Positions 7,519 through 15,348 of a stretch of DNA of 64,000 bases are shown here, piece after piece. Position numbers and translations under genes: made by a program. The DNA lies in assembly GCA_019163175.1 (NCBI GenBank), contig JAFLKN010000003.1:186001-250000 (forward strand). Reading direction: 5' to 3'. This DNA is from Prolixibacteraceae bacterium. Its GTDB lineage: Bacteria > Bacteroidota > Bacteroidia > Bacteroidales > Prolixibacteraceae. The notes beneath the pieces were generated by a model, which saw only the letters and a list, made by a program, of their open reading frames with translations, was not told the DNA's origin and made no database searches. Each line of letters opens with the position of its first letter. Positions within the stretch are counted from its first letter, which is position 1.

Positions 7519-10029
7519 ATGAAAAATCTGCTTTTTTCCATCCTTGCTCTGTTGTCAGTTTTAATTTCAGTAGCCCAAAAACCGATAATTATTAAAGGCA
7601 AAATCGACAATTGTTCCAATCGGGAGATTTCTTACATCGAAAAACGATGGTTCAGCACCAAATCCTTGCGCGAAGAATCGAAGCGGTTTGATTTTTCGAT
7701 TGCCGAGGATGGAACTTTTCGGCTTAAAATTACCGAGCCAGACAATTACTACGCACGGTACTGGATTCATATGGGAAATGAATATACTCACCTTGATCTG
7801 ATTTCAGGAGATAGTATTAACATGACATTGAATGGTATTTGGTACGACGAAAGCATTAAATACACAGGGTTTGGCGCCGGAAGGAACAATTACCGGCGAG
7901 ACGTTTTCCTTGAATTCTGGGACCGGGATGCAACATCAAAGATTTATAACGAACCAGACCTGGCTTATTTCCTGAGTGGCCTGAACACGCTGACTGACCG
8001 GAAACTGGAGCTTTTGAACAAATATCTGCAAACGGGCGACATCGACTCAAGTTACTACAAGTTTGAGAAGGCCTCTATTTTTAACGAAAGGGCAAGTCAG
8101 GTTCTGACTCACAATTCGCGGTATCGGAACCATAAAAATGCAAGCGGTAATGTAGCCACTCAACTGACTTCCATACTAAATGCCGTTGATTTTTCCGACG
8201 ATCATTTGATGCAGCACAGTAGTTTCAGGGAGCTCGTTACAAAGTTGCCCCGCTACATTGTCGATCGTAATTCAGGGACAACAGATGGTGACCTGAAAGG
8301 TGAGATTGCGTATGCAAACGCCCATTACACCAAGGAGATGAACCTGTTTTTTGACCTTGAAGTTATTCGGAATTATCTGAACAAGGCACACAGCCTGAGC
8401 GAAAAGCGGGCGCTGCTTAGCTTTTTCTCCGATCAGTTCTCTGAACCTGAACTGAAAAAGGAAATACAACGTCAGAGAGGGTATATAAGCCGTAACCAAG
8501 GCATTAACAGTGGAATGTTTCAGGGAATATTGGCTGCGATTGCTTTTTTTATTGGCTTGATTGCAGCATTATTTGTGGTAGTGAAGTTGATTAAAATAAC
8601 CAGTATTAAACGAATAAACATTGATATAGCCTTATGGCTAAAGGTTGGTTTTTACCTGTTTATTTCTTTTGTGGCATTAGCTTATATCATGAATAATCCG
8701 TTACGACAGAAAGCTTTGGTGGGTGTTGTATTGTGGCTGGGATTTTTTCTCGCTCACACCTACCGGTTAATCCCGAAATATGCTTTGGCTAGAAATTACC
8801 TGCGTTACCTTCAGATTTTGGGTGTGGCATTTATTGTTTCTATTGCCGGTTTGTACCTGTGCGAACGCAACATGAATGCAGCGCGACTGGTACTTGCTGG
8901 TTCGTGCATATTTGGTGCAATCGTTCTGCTCTCCTGGGCTTCGTACTATACCAATCTGCTGGCTTCGCATAAATCGACCTTAAAAGATCTGGTAAAGAGT
9001 GGCGATTTAAACCTTGAATTGGCTTTCAATCTGGTTATCTTCTTCCTAATTAATTTCGTATTTGTTGCCGGAGTAGGAAATAATCAAATTTTAAGCATTG
9101 CGCTTCCGTTTTATGCTGTGATGCTACTTTTCTACTTCCATGCCTTCATTTCGTATCCCCTATTTTTCAGCAAAGAAAAAGCTATTCAGTTTGCTGGCAT
9201 TAATCTGGCAATTCTTTTGGTCGCCTCAATTGGCATGATCGTTTTCGATGGATTTCAATCCTACAAAGCGCTCAAATTATTAGGCATTAATAAAAGTATG
9301 TTTGAGCTTTTCAGCATAAAAAATTTAAGATTCGATTTTCTGTTGCTTTTTGCTTCAGTTCTGATTCCTTCTTTCGTTTATTACTCCATCAAAGAGCGGT
9401 TTAAAAATCTCGATACCACCGGATTTAGTTTATATCGAAAAAAAGAAGCCGAATTGGCCCAGTTGCGCTCACAGGTAAATCCTCATTTTTTATTCAATAC
9501 CCTGAATACTTTATACGCTTTTGCTCTGAAGGAAGGCAGCGAAAAAACAGCCGAATGTATCGCGAAACTGGCCAACCTGATGCGCTTTATGCTCGACGAT
9601 ATGGAAAAAGAATCGATCCTGTTGCAACGGGAAGTAAGTTATATTGAGGATTACGTCAAGTTGCAGTCTATCCGTAGCGCCGTGGATCACGATATTTCTG
9701 TTACTGTGGATATCGATGAAGAACAGGGTTATTCCATAGCGCCCATGTTGTTGATCCCATTTGTAGAAAATGCCTTTAAACACGGCATGAACCCGAATGA
9801 AGTGTCGCATCTGAAAATTGACATAACAGGGAAAGACGATAAAATACAGTTTGTGATTGAGAATAGTGTTGACGAAAATTTTGAAGCTTACTACAAGGAA
9901 AAAGGCTTTGGTATTGGGATCGAAAACGTAAAAAGCCGGTTGAAGCATATTTATCCTGACCAGCACAACATCTCGATTGCAAAAACTATCGACAAATTTA
10001 TAGTCATCCTCACCATCGACATATTGTAA
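7519..10029 (+). CDS. LytS-type sensor histidine kinase with secreted N-terminal domain and about nine membrane helices
   Basis: The 836-residue protein starts with a signal peptide (to about residue 20). A ~310-residue extracytoplasmic region follows; its first part (PIIIKGKIDNCSNREISYIE, then FDFSIAEDGTFRLKI) looks like the DUF4369-type beta-sandwich common in Bacteroidota. About nine hydrophobic segments lie between residues ~334 and ~630. The cytoplasmic end is a His_kinase domain with the H-box SQVNPHFLFNTLNTLYAF (phosphoacceptor His656) and an HATPase with the N-box LLIPFVENAFKHGMN. The partner LytTR regulator begins 81 bp after the stop, so they form a two-component system. The link of a secreted DUF4369-like domain to this kinase type is the unusual part; the signal is unknown. 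Confidence 0.92.
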   Translation: MKNLLFSILALLSVLISVAQKPIIIKGKIDNCSNREISYIEKRWFSTKSLREESKRFDFSIAEDGTFRLKITEPDNYYARYWIHMGNEYTHLDLISGDSINMTLNGIWYDESIKYTGFGAGRNNYRRDVFLEFWDRDATSKIYNEPDLAYFLSGLNTLTDRKLELLNKYLQTGDIDSSYYKFEKASIFNERASQVLTHNSRYRNHKNASGNVATQLTSILNAVDFSDDHLMQHSSFRELVTKLPRYIVDRNSGTTDGDLKGEIAYANAHYTKEMNLFFDLEVIRNYLNKAHSLSEKRALLSFFSDQFSEPELKKEIQRQRGYISRNQGINSGMFQGILAAIAFFIGLIAALFVVVKLIKITSIKRINIDIALWLKVGFYLFISFVALAYIMNNPLRQKALVGVVLWLGFFLAHTYRLIPKYALARNYLRYLQILGVAFIVSIAGLYLCERNMNAARLVLAGSCIFGAIVLLSWASYYTNLLASHKSTLKDLVKSGDLNLELAFNLVIFFLINFVFVAGVGNNQILSIALPFYAVMLLFYFHAFISYPLFFSKEKAIQFAGINLAILLVASIGMIVFDGFQSYKALKLLGINKSMFELFSIKNLRFDFLLLFASVLIPSFVYYSIKERFKNLDTTGFSLYRKKEAELAQLRSQVNPHFLFNTLNTLYAFALKEGSEKTAECIAKLANLMRFMLDDMEKESILLQREVSYIEDYVKLQSIRSAVDHDISVTVDIDEEQGYSIAPMLLIPFVENAFKHGMNPNEVSHLKIDITGKDDKIQFVIENSVDENFEAYYKEKGFGIGIENVKSRLKHIYPDQHNISIAKTIDKFIVILTIDIL

Positions 10030-10110
10030 CTAACATTACCTTTAACCTGAAAATTGATTTCTCCGGAAATCCGTTTTCAGGTTAAACTATTTTTATAACT
10101 CTGTCCACGA

Positions 10111-10806
10111 ATGATTCTTTGTATTGCCGTTGATGATGAGCCTAAAGCCTTGGATGTACTATCGATACATGCAGCTAAAGCTCCTGAAATTGACCTTGTC
10201 CGGACTTTCACAAATCCAAAGGATGCATTGGCATTTTTAAAGGACAATTTTGTCGATCTCATTTTTCTCGACATCAACATGCCGGGTATTTCAGGACTTC
10301 AGTTTGTAGAAAAGCTACAGTCGAAACCCTACATCATTTTTACCACTGCTTACTCCGAATACGCCATCGACAGCTATAATTTCGAGGCTGTTGACTATCT
10401 GCTCAAACCCATTGAGTTCGACCGGTTCTACAAGGCAATCAACAAAGTGAAAAAGCAAATACAACTGAACAGTCTTCAGCAAGATAGCCTGTTGAGCAAG
10501 TTTATTTTTGTAAAAGACGGGTACAAACAAATCAAGATTTGTATCGAAGATATTTTATACATCCAGAGCGAAGGAAACTACCTGAATATTGTGTCGAACA
10601 ACGAGAAAGTCCTTGTGCGCATGACGTTTCAAAGTTTAATGGAAAAGCTGCCGGCCAACCTGTTCTTTCGGGTGCATCTTTCGTATGTCGTCAATTTCAG
10701 CCACATCCAAAAAATCGAAGATAACCACATTTTTATTCAGGACACGAAAATACCGATGGGTACCAAATACCGCGAAAAACTCCTGAATTTCCTCAATCTC
10801 GGTTAG
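10111..10806 (+). CDS. LytTR-family response regulator
   Basis: The 231-residue protein has a receiver domain (residues 1-120) with the acidic pair in DDEPKALDVL, phospho-acceptor Asp54 in FLDINMPGISG, the Thr/Ser switch in FTTAYSEYAID and the conserved Lys in DYLLKPIEF. The LytTR DNA-binding domain covers about residues 130-230 and includes IEDILYIQSEGNYLNIVS and FFRVHLSYVVNFSHIQKIE. It follows the LytS kinase gene and should act with it. LytTR proteins bind paired short direct repeats upstream of targets; I could not pick out such a site with confidence nearby. Confidence 0.93.
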   Translation: MILCIAVDDEPKALDVLSIHAAKAPEIDLVRTFTNPKDALAFLKDNFVDLIFLDINMPGISGLQFVEKLQSKPYIIFTTAYSEYAIDSYNFEAVDYLLKPIEFDRFYKAINKVKKQIQLNSLQQDSLLSKFIFVKDGYKQIKICIEDILYIQSEGNYLNIVSNNEKVLVRMTFQSLMEKLPANLFFRVHLSYVVNFSHIQKIEDNHIFIQDTKIPMGTKYREKLLNFLNLG

Positions 10807-10811
10807 CAGGG

Positions 10812-10848
10812 AAATAAAAAAGAGTGTCTCCATATTGAAAACACTCTT
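10812..10848 (-). terminator. Terminator between convergent genes, best on the minus strand
   Basis: AAGAGTGT (10820-10827) pairs with ACACTCTT (10841-10848). The A-tract at 10816-10821 gives a U-tract on the minus strand, so it ends the biotin carrier/carboxyltransferase transcript. It may also stop the response-regulator transcript from the other side. Confidence 0.8.
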
Positions 10849-10872
10849 CGTTTATAGACTGTGAAACAAGTT

Positions 10873-11199
10873 CTATTTTACAGGTTCAATTTCGATCATT
10901 ACAAAACCTTTCGGTATTTTCTGACCCTTTTCAATATTGATCTTTACGATTTTACCTTTGAAAGGCATCTGCACATCATTGTACATTTTCATCGCTTCCA
11001 AAACAATAATACTTGCACCACTTTTCAAAACCTGTCCTTCTTTCACCAAAATATCGATGATCGTTCCCGGAATGTAGGATTTGATCAGGTTAAAATTTGG
11101 TTCTTCCCAAACTTGGCGGTTTAAGTACTTTTTGGTATAAGTGGTTTCATATTTTGCACTGTGTACAATAATATATTGCTTATTTTCCTGGTCTGCCAT
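10873..11199 (-). CDS. Biotin/lipoyl attachment protein (biotin carboxyl carrier subunit)
   Basis: The 108-residue protein is a single biotinyl domain with the attachment motif LEAMKM; Lys71 should carry biotin. PGTIIDILVKEGQVLKSG and the final GQKIPKGFVMIEIEPVK are the usual flanking beta-strands. It lies 15 bp downstream of the carboxyltransferase gene, and together they should form two of the parts of an acyl-CoA carboxylase or a biotin-dependent decarboxylase. No biotin carboxylase and no membrane decarboxylase subunit (OadB/OadG type) is encoded in the window. The N-terminus lacks the long Ala/Pro linker found in many such carriers. Confidence 0.9.
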   Translation of the reverse strand: MADQENKQYIIVHSAKYETTYTKKYLNRQVWEEPNFNLIKSYIPGTIIDILVKEGQVLKSGASIIVLEAMKMYNDVQMPFKGKIVKINIEKGQKIPKGFVMIEIEPVK

Positions 11200-11214
11200 A
11201 ATCCTATCGTTTGG

Positions 11215-12759
11215 TTAAAATGGTGGAAGTCCATGTTTTTTAGCTGGAGCCGGCACATCTTTATGCATTGAAATCTGAAGTGCATGCAACAGGATTTTAC
11301 GTGTTTCCTGTGGTTCAATTACTTCGTCGATGTAACCTTTTGATGCAGCTACATAAGGATTGGCAAATTTATCTTTATACTCCTGAATTTTTTGCTGACG
11401 CATAGCTTCAGGATCGGCTGCTTCTGCAATTTCCTTACGGAATACAATATTTGCAGCTCCTTCAGGACCCATAACAGCGATTTCAGCAGTTGGCCATGCA
11501 AACACGAAGTCGGCACGCAAATGGCGCGAGTTCATGGCAATATAACCACCACCATATGCTTTCCTAATGATCACTGTAATTTTTGGAACAGTAGCTTCCG
11601 AATAGGAATACAGAATTTTTGCTCCGTGACGGATAACTCCGGCATGTTCCTGATCAACTCCCGGAAGGTATCCAGGCATATCTTCCAATGTAATAATCGG
11701 AATATTGAAGGCGTTGCAGTAGCGGATGAAACGGGCAGCTTTATCAGAGCTGTCGCAATCGAGCACACCAGCCAAAACCATTGGTTGATTGGCTACAAAA
11801 CCTACAGTTTCGCCATTCATACGACCAAAACCAATTACAATATTGGCAGCAAAAAGTTCCATAATTTCGAAGAACTCCGAACTGTCGGTAATCGATTTAA
11901 TAATGTCGCGAATATCGTATGGCATACGTGCATCAAGCGGAACAATATTTTCGATTTTCAATTTGGTCTTTGGTTCTTTTGGAGGGAAGGCCTTGGCCCG
12001 TACCGTATTGTTCCAGGGAATATATGTAATCAAGGTTTTAATCTGCTCGAAACATTCTTTTTCACTAAGAGCAAAAAAGTGTGCATTTCCAGTAATTTCG
12101 GCATGAACCCGCGCTCCGCCAAGTGCTTCCATCGAAATATCTTCGCCCAAAACACTCTTAATAACAGCAGGACCGGTGATGAACATTTTAGAAATATTCT
12201 CAACCACAAAAACGAAGTCAGTCAAGGCTGGAGAATAAACAGCACCACCGGCGCAAGGTCCAAGAATAACCGAAATCTGTGGAATTACACCTGAAGAAAG
12301 CGTGTTACGGAAGAAAATTTCGCCATAACCAGCCAGTGAATTCACACCTTCCTGAATACGGGCACCTCCAGAGTCGTTGATACCAATCAGGGGAACGCGC
12401 ATTTTCAGCGCATGATCCATAATTTTGGTGATTTTGCGTGCATGCATTAATCCTAAAGATCCACCTTCAACAGTAAAATCCTGAGCATAAATACAAATCG
12501 GAGAACCATAAATAGTTCCGGTTCCAATCACGACTCCGTCTCCGGCCAAAACTTTATTGCCCATGTTGAAATCTGTTCCAACATGCTCAACGAACATATC
12601 GTATTCATGAAATGAGCCCTCATCAACAATAGCGAGAATACGTTGACGCGCAGTTAATTTGCCTTGAGCAACTTGCTTCTCAATAGCTTTATCTCCTCCA
12701 CCCAGACGAACCTCATCCTTACGTTTCCGAAGGTCTAAAATGCTTCTTTTCAGTGACAT
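11215..12759 (-). CDS. Acyl-CoA carboxylase carboxyltransferase subunit (PccB/MmdA family)
   Basis: The 514-residue length is typical of single-chain carboxyltransferases. It carries both crotonase-type halves. The N-half has FTVEGGSLGLMHARKITKIM and the oxyanion segment INDSGGARIQEGVNSLAGYG. The C-half has FIRYCNAFNIPIITLEDMPG, the second oxyanion loop in IIRKAYGGGYIAMNS, and FAWPTAEIAVMGPEGAANIV. It moves a carboxyl group between biotin and an acyl-CoA, most often propionyl-CoA/methylmalonyl-CoA. With the biotin carrier 15 bp downstream it could serve either propionyl-CoA carboxylation or methylmalonyl-CoA decarboxylation in propionate metabolism. Sequence alone does not separate these. Two inverted repeats lie upstream. 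Confidence 0.92.
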   Translation of the reverse strand: MSLKRSILDLRKRKDEVRLGGGDKAIEKQVAQGKLTARQRILAIVDEGSFHEYDMFVEHVGTDFNMGNKVLAGDGVVIGTGTIYGSPICIYAQDFTVEGGSLGLMHARKITKIMDHALKMRVPLIGINDSGGARIQEGVNSLAGYGEIFFRNTLSSGVIPQISVILGPCAGGAVYSPALTDFVFVVENISKMFITGPAVIKSVLGEDISMEALGGARVHAEITGNAHFFALSEKECFEQIKTLITYIPWNNTVRAKAFPPKEPKTKLKIENIVPLDARMPYDIRDIIKSITDSSEFFEIMELFAANIVIGFGRMNGETVGFVANQPMVLAGVLDCDSSDKAARFIRYCNAFNIPIITLEDMPGYLPGVDQEHAGVIRHGAKILYSYSEATVPKITVIIRKAYGGGYIAMNSRHLRADFVFAWPTAEIAVMGPEGAANIVFRKEIAEAADPEAMRQQKIQEYKDKFANPYVAASKGYIDEVIEPQETRKILLHALQISMHKDVPAPAKKHGLPPF

Positions 12760-12817
12760 AGAATTTGTTTTTGATTAAAATAATCTAAAAATTGATTTTG
12801 TACGCATTCCAAATAAA

Positions 12818-12841
12818 TGCCCATACAGGTGGGCAAAATTA
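12818..12841 (-). promoter_or_regulatory. Possible carboxyltransferase promoter with overlapping inverted repeat
   Basis: On the minus strand TAATTTTG (plus coordinates 12834-12841) matches the -7 consensus. TGCCCA/TGGGCA (12818-12823 and 12830-12835) is a 6-bp inverted repeat that overlaps the box and the probable transcription start. This is where an operator would lie. No -33 box was found. Confidence 0.35.
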
Positions 12842-12861
12842 TCAAATTTTTATTGCCTGAT

Positions 12862-12877
12862 ATGTTTTATAAAACAT
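12862..12877. repeat. Perfect 16-bp palindrome upstream of the carboxyltransferase gene
   Basis: ATGTTTTATAAAACAT is its own reverse complement. It lies about 100 bp upstream of the carboxyltransferase start and about 75 bp past the lptG stop. It could be an operator for a dimeric regulator. AT-rich palindromes also arise by chance, so confidence in function is low. Confidence 0.4.
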
Positions 12878-12952
12878 TTGTTAAGATACTGTCACTTTTT
12901 CTTGTTTGTTTGTTTTTGAATTATTTTATTAAAAGGTTGAATTTTAAAACAC

Positions 12953-14029
12953 CTATTTTGCCGCCCTTCGGTAGAGGTAGAAAGCAAGCACTCCGTAGAT
13001 AATATTGGGTATCCACATGGCTAGCCAGGGTGCAAGCAAAGCGCTTGTTGCAAAAACAGTAGTGACCTGCATAAACAGAATATACGAAAAACTCAGCAGG
13101 AGACCCAGCCCCAGATGAAATCCGATGCCGCCCTTGATTTTTCGTGAAGCCAATGAAACGCCAATTATGGTAAGAATAAATGCAGAAAAAGGACCTGAAC
13201 GCCTTTTGTGTTTCTCAATTTCGTAATCGATGGTATTTACCCCGCGAAGTTTTAGCGTACTTATTGCCTCGTTCAAAGTTGGCAAAGTCATGGTTTCCAC
13301 AACATTTTCAATAATCTGATAATCCTCCGGAACCATATTGAGTAAAGTATCAATTTCATTTCCGGTGGTTATTTTTTCAGTATACCCATCGATGGTTCTG
13401 ATAGAATAATCTGATGCAACCCATGTTTTCTTTTCACGATCCCATTTAATTGAATTGGCTGATAATTTGGAAACCAATTTCCTGTCGACAAACTTTTCAA
13501 TAGTGAATTTATAGCCGGCATCGGTTGAAGGATTGTAGGAGTCAATGTAAACGAATATCCCCGGCTCAATTTGACGATGAATGTTTCGTTCAGTTCCAAC
13601 CTTTTTGGTCCAGATGTACATGTTCGAAAAATCAACCCGCTTTTTATTGGCCGGAGGAATGACATAATTTCCAAGCATATAGGAAAATAATACAATGACG
13701 GCGGCACCGACCATATAAGGTCTCATCAGTCGGTTATACGAAACGCCACTGCACAAAATTGCAATGATCTCGGTATTGTAAGCAAGTTTCGATGTAAAAT
13801 AAATAACTGCTATAAAAGTGAAAAGTCCACTGAAAAGATTGGCGAAATAGGGAATGAAATTGAGATAATAATCAAAAACAATAGCTTTCAGAGGTACATC
13901 CTTCGACATAAAATCATCAATCTTTTCGGAAATATCGAAAACAATAGAAATGCTGATGATTAAGGCAATGGCATAAAAGAATGTCCCCAGAAACTTTTTG
14001 ATGATATAAAAATCAATTTTATTCAGCAT
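12953..14029 (-). CDS. LptF/LptG-family lipopolysaccharide export permease
   Basis: The 358-residue protein has the YjgP/YjgQ layout. Three N-terminal membrane helices fall between residues ~12 and ~125, with the SEKIDDFM loop, a periplasmic beta-jellyroll-like domain spans ~130-270, and three C-terminal helices end the chain (GPFSAFILTIIGVSLASRKI, then the last two). LptF and LptG form the inner-membrane part of the LptBFG transporter that extracts lipopolysaccharide toward the outer membrane. It starts 11 bp after tgt on the same strand, so tgt-lptG is probably an operon; this pairing is common in Bacteroidota. I cannot decide between F and G from sequence. Confidence 0.9.
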   Translation of the reverse strand: MLNKIDFYIIKKFLGTFFYAIALIISISIVFDISEKIDDFMSKDVPLKAIVFDYYLNFIPYFANLFSGLFTFIAVIYFTSKLAYNTEIIAILCSGVSYNRLMRPYMVGAAVIVLFSYMLGNYVIPPANKKRVDFSNMYIWTKKVGTERNIHRQIEPGIFVYIDSYNPSTDAGYKFTIEKFVDRKLVSKLSANSIKWDREKKTWVASDYSIRTIDGYTEKITTGNEIDTLLNMVPEDYQIIENVVETMTLPTLNEAISTLKLRGVNTIDYEIEKHKRRSGPFSAFILTIIGVSLASRKIKGGIGFHLGLGLLLSFSYILFMQVTTVFATSALLAPWLAMWIPNIIYGVLAFYLYRRAAK

Positions 14030-14040
14030 AAATCAGAGTT

Positions 14041-15171
14041 TTATAGGCGTGTAGAGAGTTGCTGAACCATTTCTTCTTTCCAACTCTTAAACGTATTATT
14101 CAGAATGTGCTTCCGGGCCTCTTTAACCAACCAAAGGTAAAAAGCAAGATTGTGTTGACTGGCAATCTGTGCTCCCAGCATTTCGCCTGAAATAACCAAG
14201 TGACGCAAAAATGCCCGACTGTAATGATGATCTACAAACGAAGTTCCATCCGGATCAACTGGAGAAAAGTCGTCAGCCCACTTTTTATTTCGCATGTTCA
14301 TCACACCTTTACTGGTGAAAAGCATTCCATTCCGACCGTTTCTGGTTGGCATTACACAATCGAACATGTCAATTCCCCGATCAATTCCTTCCAATATATT
14401 AACCGGAGTACCAACGCCCATCAGGTAACGGGGTTTGTTCTCCGGAAGTATTTCGTTAACCACCTCAATCATCGCATACATATCTTTCTCCGACTCACCA
14501 ACCGAAAGACCACCAATAGCGTAACCATCGGCATTGTATTGCAAAACATTCCGTGCTCCAATTTCGCGCAAAGTTGGATAAACAGCTCCCTGAACGATTG
14601 GAAATAAACATTGTGAATGTCCATATTTCGGCGAGGTTTTTACAAACTGATTCCAACAGCGATCGAGCCAGCGCTGAGTCATTTCCATCGATTTGCGGGC
14701 ATACTCATATTCAGCATCACCAGGCGTACATTCATCAAAAGCCATCATGATGTCGGCACCAATCGTACGCTGTGTGTCAATCACATTTTCAGGAGTAAAC
14801 AAATGAGCCGAACCATCAATATGAGATTGAAATTTGGCTCCTTCTTCGCTTAACTTCCGGATATCGCCCAATGAAAACACCTGATAACCACCGCTATCGG
14901 TCAAAATTGGACCGTCCCAACCGTTAAATTTATGCAGTCCACCGGCCTGTTCAATGATAGATAAACCTGGCCGCAGATATAAATGATAGGTATTTCCGAG
15001 AATGATTTGCGCGCCAATATCATCCTTCAAGTCTCTTTTGTGGATTCCTTTCACCGAACCGGCTGTACCAACTGGCATAAAGATTGGCGTTTCAATTGAA
15101 CCATGGTCGGTTGTAATGAAACCAGCTCTTGCTTTGCTGCCGTCAGCGGTATGTTTTAGATCAAAATGCAT
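14041..15171 (-). CDS. tgt: Queuine tRNA-ribosyltransferase (tRNA-guanine transglycosylase)
   Basis: The 376-residue enzyme swaps guanine-34 of tRNAs with GUN anticodons for a queuine precursor. Visible are the N-terminal PIFMPVGTAGSVKGIHKRDL, the active-site LTDSGGYQVFSLGDIRKL, the GGLSVGESEKDMYAMIEVV segment, RYLMGVGTPVNILEGIDRG, and the substrate-binding MFDCVMPTRNGRNGMLFTSK. The frame stays open to a TTG at 15195, but the ATG at 15171 fits homologues, which start close to HFDLKHTADGSKARAG. A -7 box at 15193-15200 would overlap the TTG start. The usual C-terminal zinc-site cysteines are not evident, as is common in short bacterial members. Confidence 0.95.
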   Translation of the reverse strand: MHFDLKHTADGSKARAGFITTDHGSIETPIFMPVGTAGSVKGIHKRDLKDDIGAQIILGNTYHLYLRPGLSIIEQAGGLHKFNGWDGPILTDSGGYQVFSLGDIRKLSEEGAKFQSHIDGSAHLFTPENVIDTQRTIGADIMMAFDECTPGDAEYEYARKSMEMTQRWLDRCWNQFVKTSPKYGHSQCLFPIVQGAVYPTLREIGARNVLQYNADGYAIGGLSVGESEKDMYAMIEVVNEILPENKPRYLMGVGTPVNILEGIDRGIDMFDCVMPTRNGRNGMLFTSKGVMNMRNKKWADDFSPVDPDGTSFVDHHYSRAFLRHLVISGEMLGAQIASQHNLAFYLWLVKEARKHILNNTFKSWKEEMVQQLSTRL

Positions 15172-15192
15172 TAACACTATTTTTTGAGTGCC

Positions 15193-15200
15193 CAAAGATA
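15193..15200 (-). promoter_or_regulatory. Possible -7 element of tgt
   Basis: The minus strand reads TATCTTTG, a full match to TAnnTTTG, about 22 bp before the ATG at 15171. It lies across the alternative TTG start at 15195 and so argues against that start. No -33 partner is visible. Confidence 0.4.
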
Positions 15201-15348
15201 GATATAAAAGTGGAATGCGCGGAAAGCTTAAGATATGAGCAACTGTTAAATCTAATTAAAAATAGGAAGGATATAACCGGCAGGTTTATTAATTTTGCGC
15301 CAGTTATTTTTTTGAAGTATCCCGTTTTATTAACTAAGCAATTCTGAC

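Noticed and set aside
9511-9966. A 151-codon minus-strand frame inside the histidine kinase gene
   Set aside because: It is antisense to the conserved H-box and ATPase parts, which fix the coding strand.
11392-12294. A 300-codon open frame on the plus strand, antisense to the carboxyltransferase gene
   Set aside because: It lies wholly inside a gene with strong family motifs on the other strand; its translation is His/Asn/Phe-rich with no domain, signal peptide or promoter.
12817-13002. A short plus-strand frame in the gap upstream of the carboxyltransferase gene
   Set aside because: It overlaps the end of lptG and consists of AT-rich hydrophobic codons; palindromes and a promoter explain the gap better.
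15195-15197. TTG start for tgt, and similar TTG/GTG starts for the sigma gene at 16431, rsmG at 17068, dnaB at 21393, the FecR-type gene at 25207 and the small barrel gene at 51113
   Set aside because: In each case a later ATG fits the family start, signal peptide, ribosome-binding site or neighbouring stop better. The 16431 and 17068 starts would also cut deep into the previous gene.
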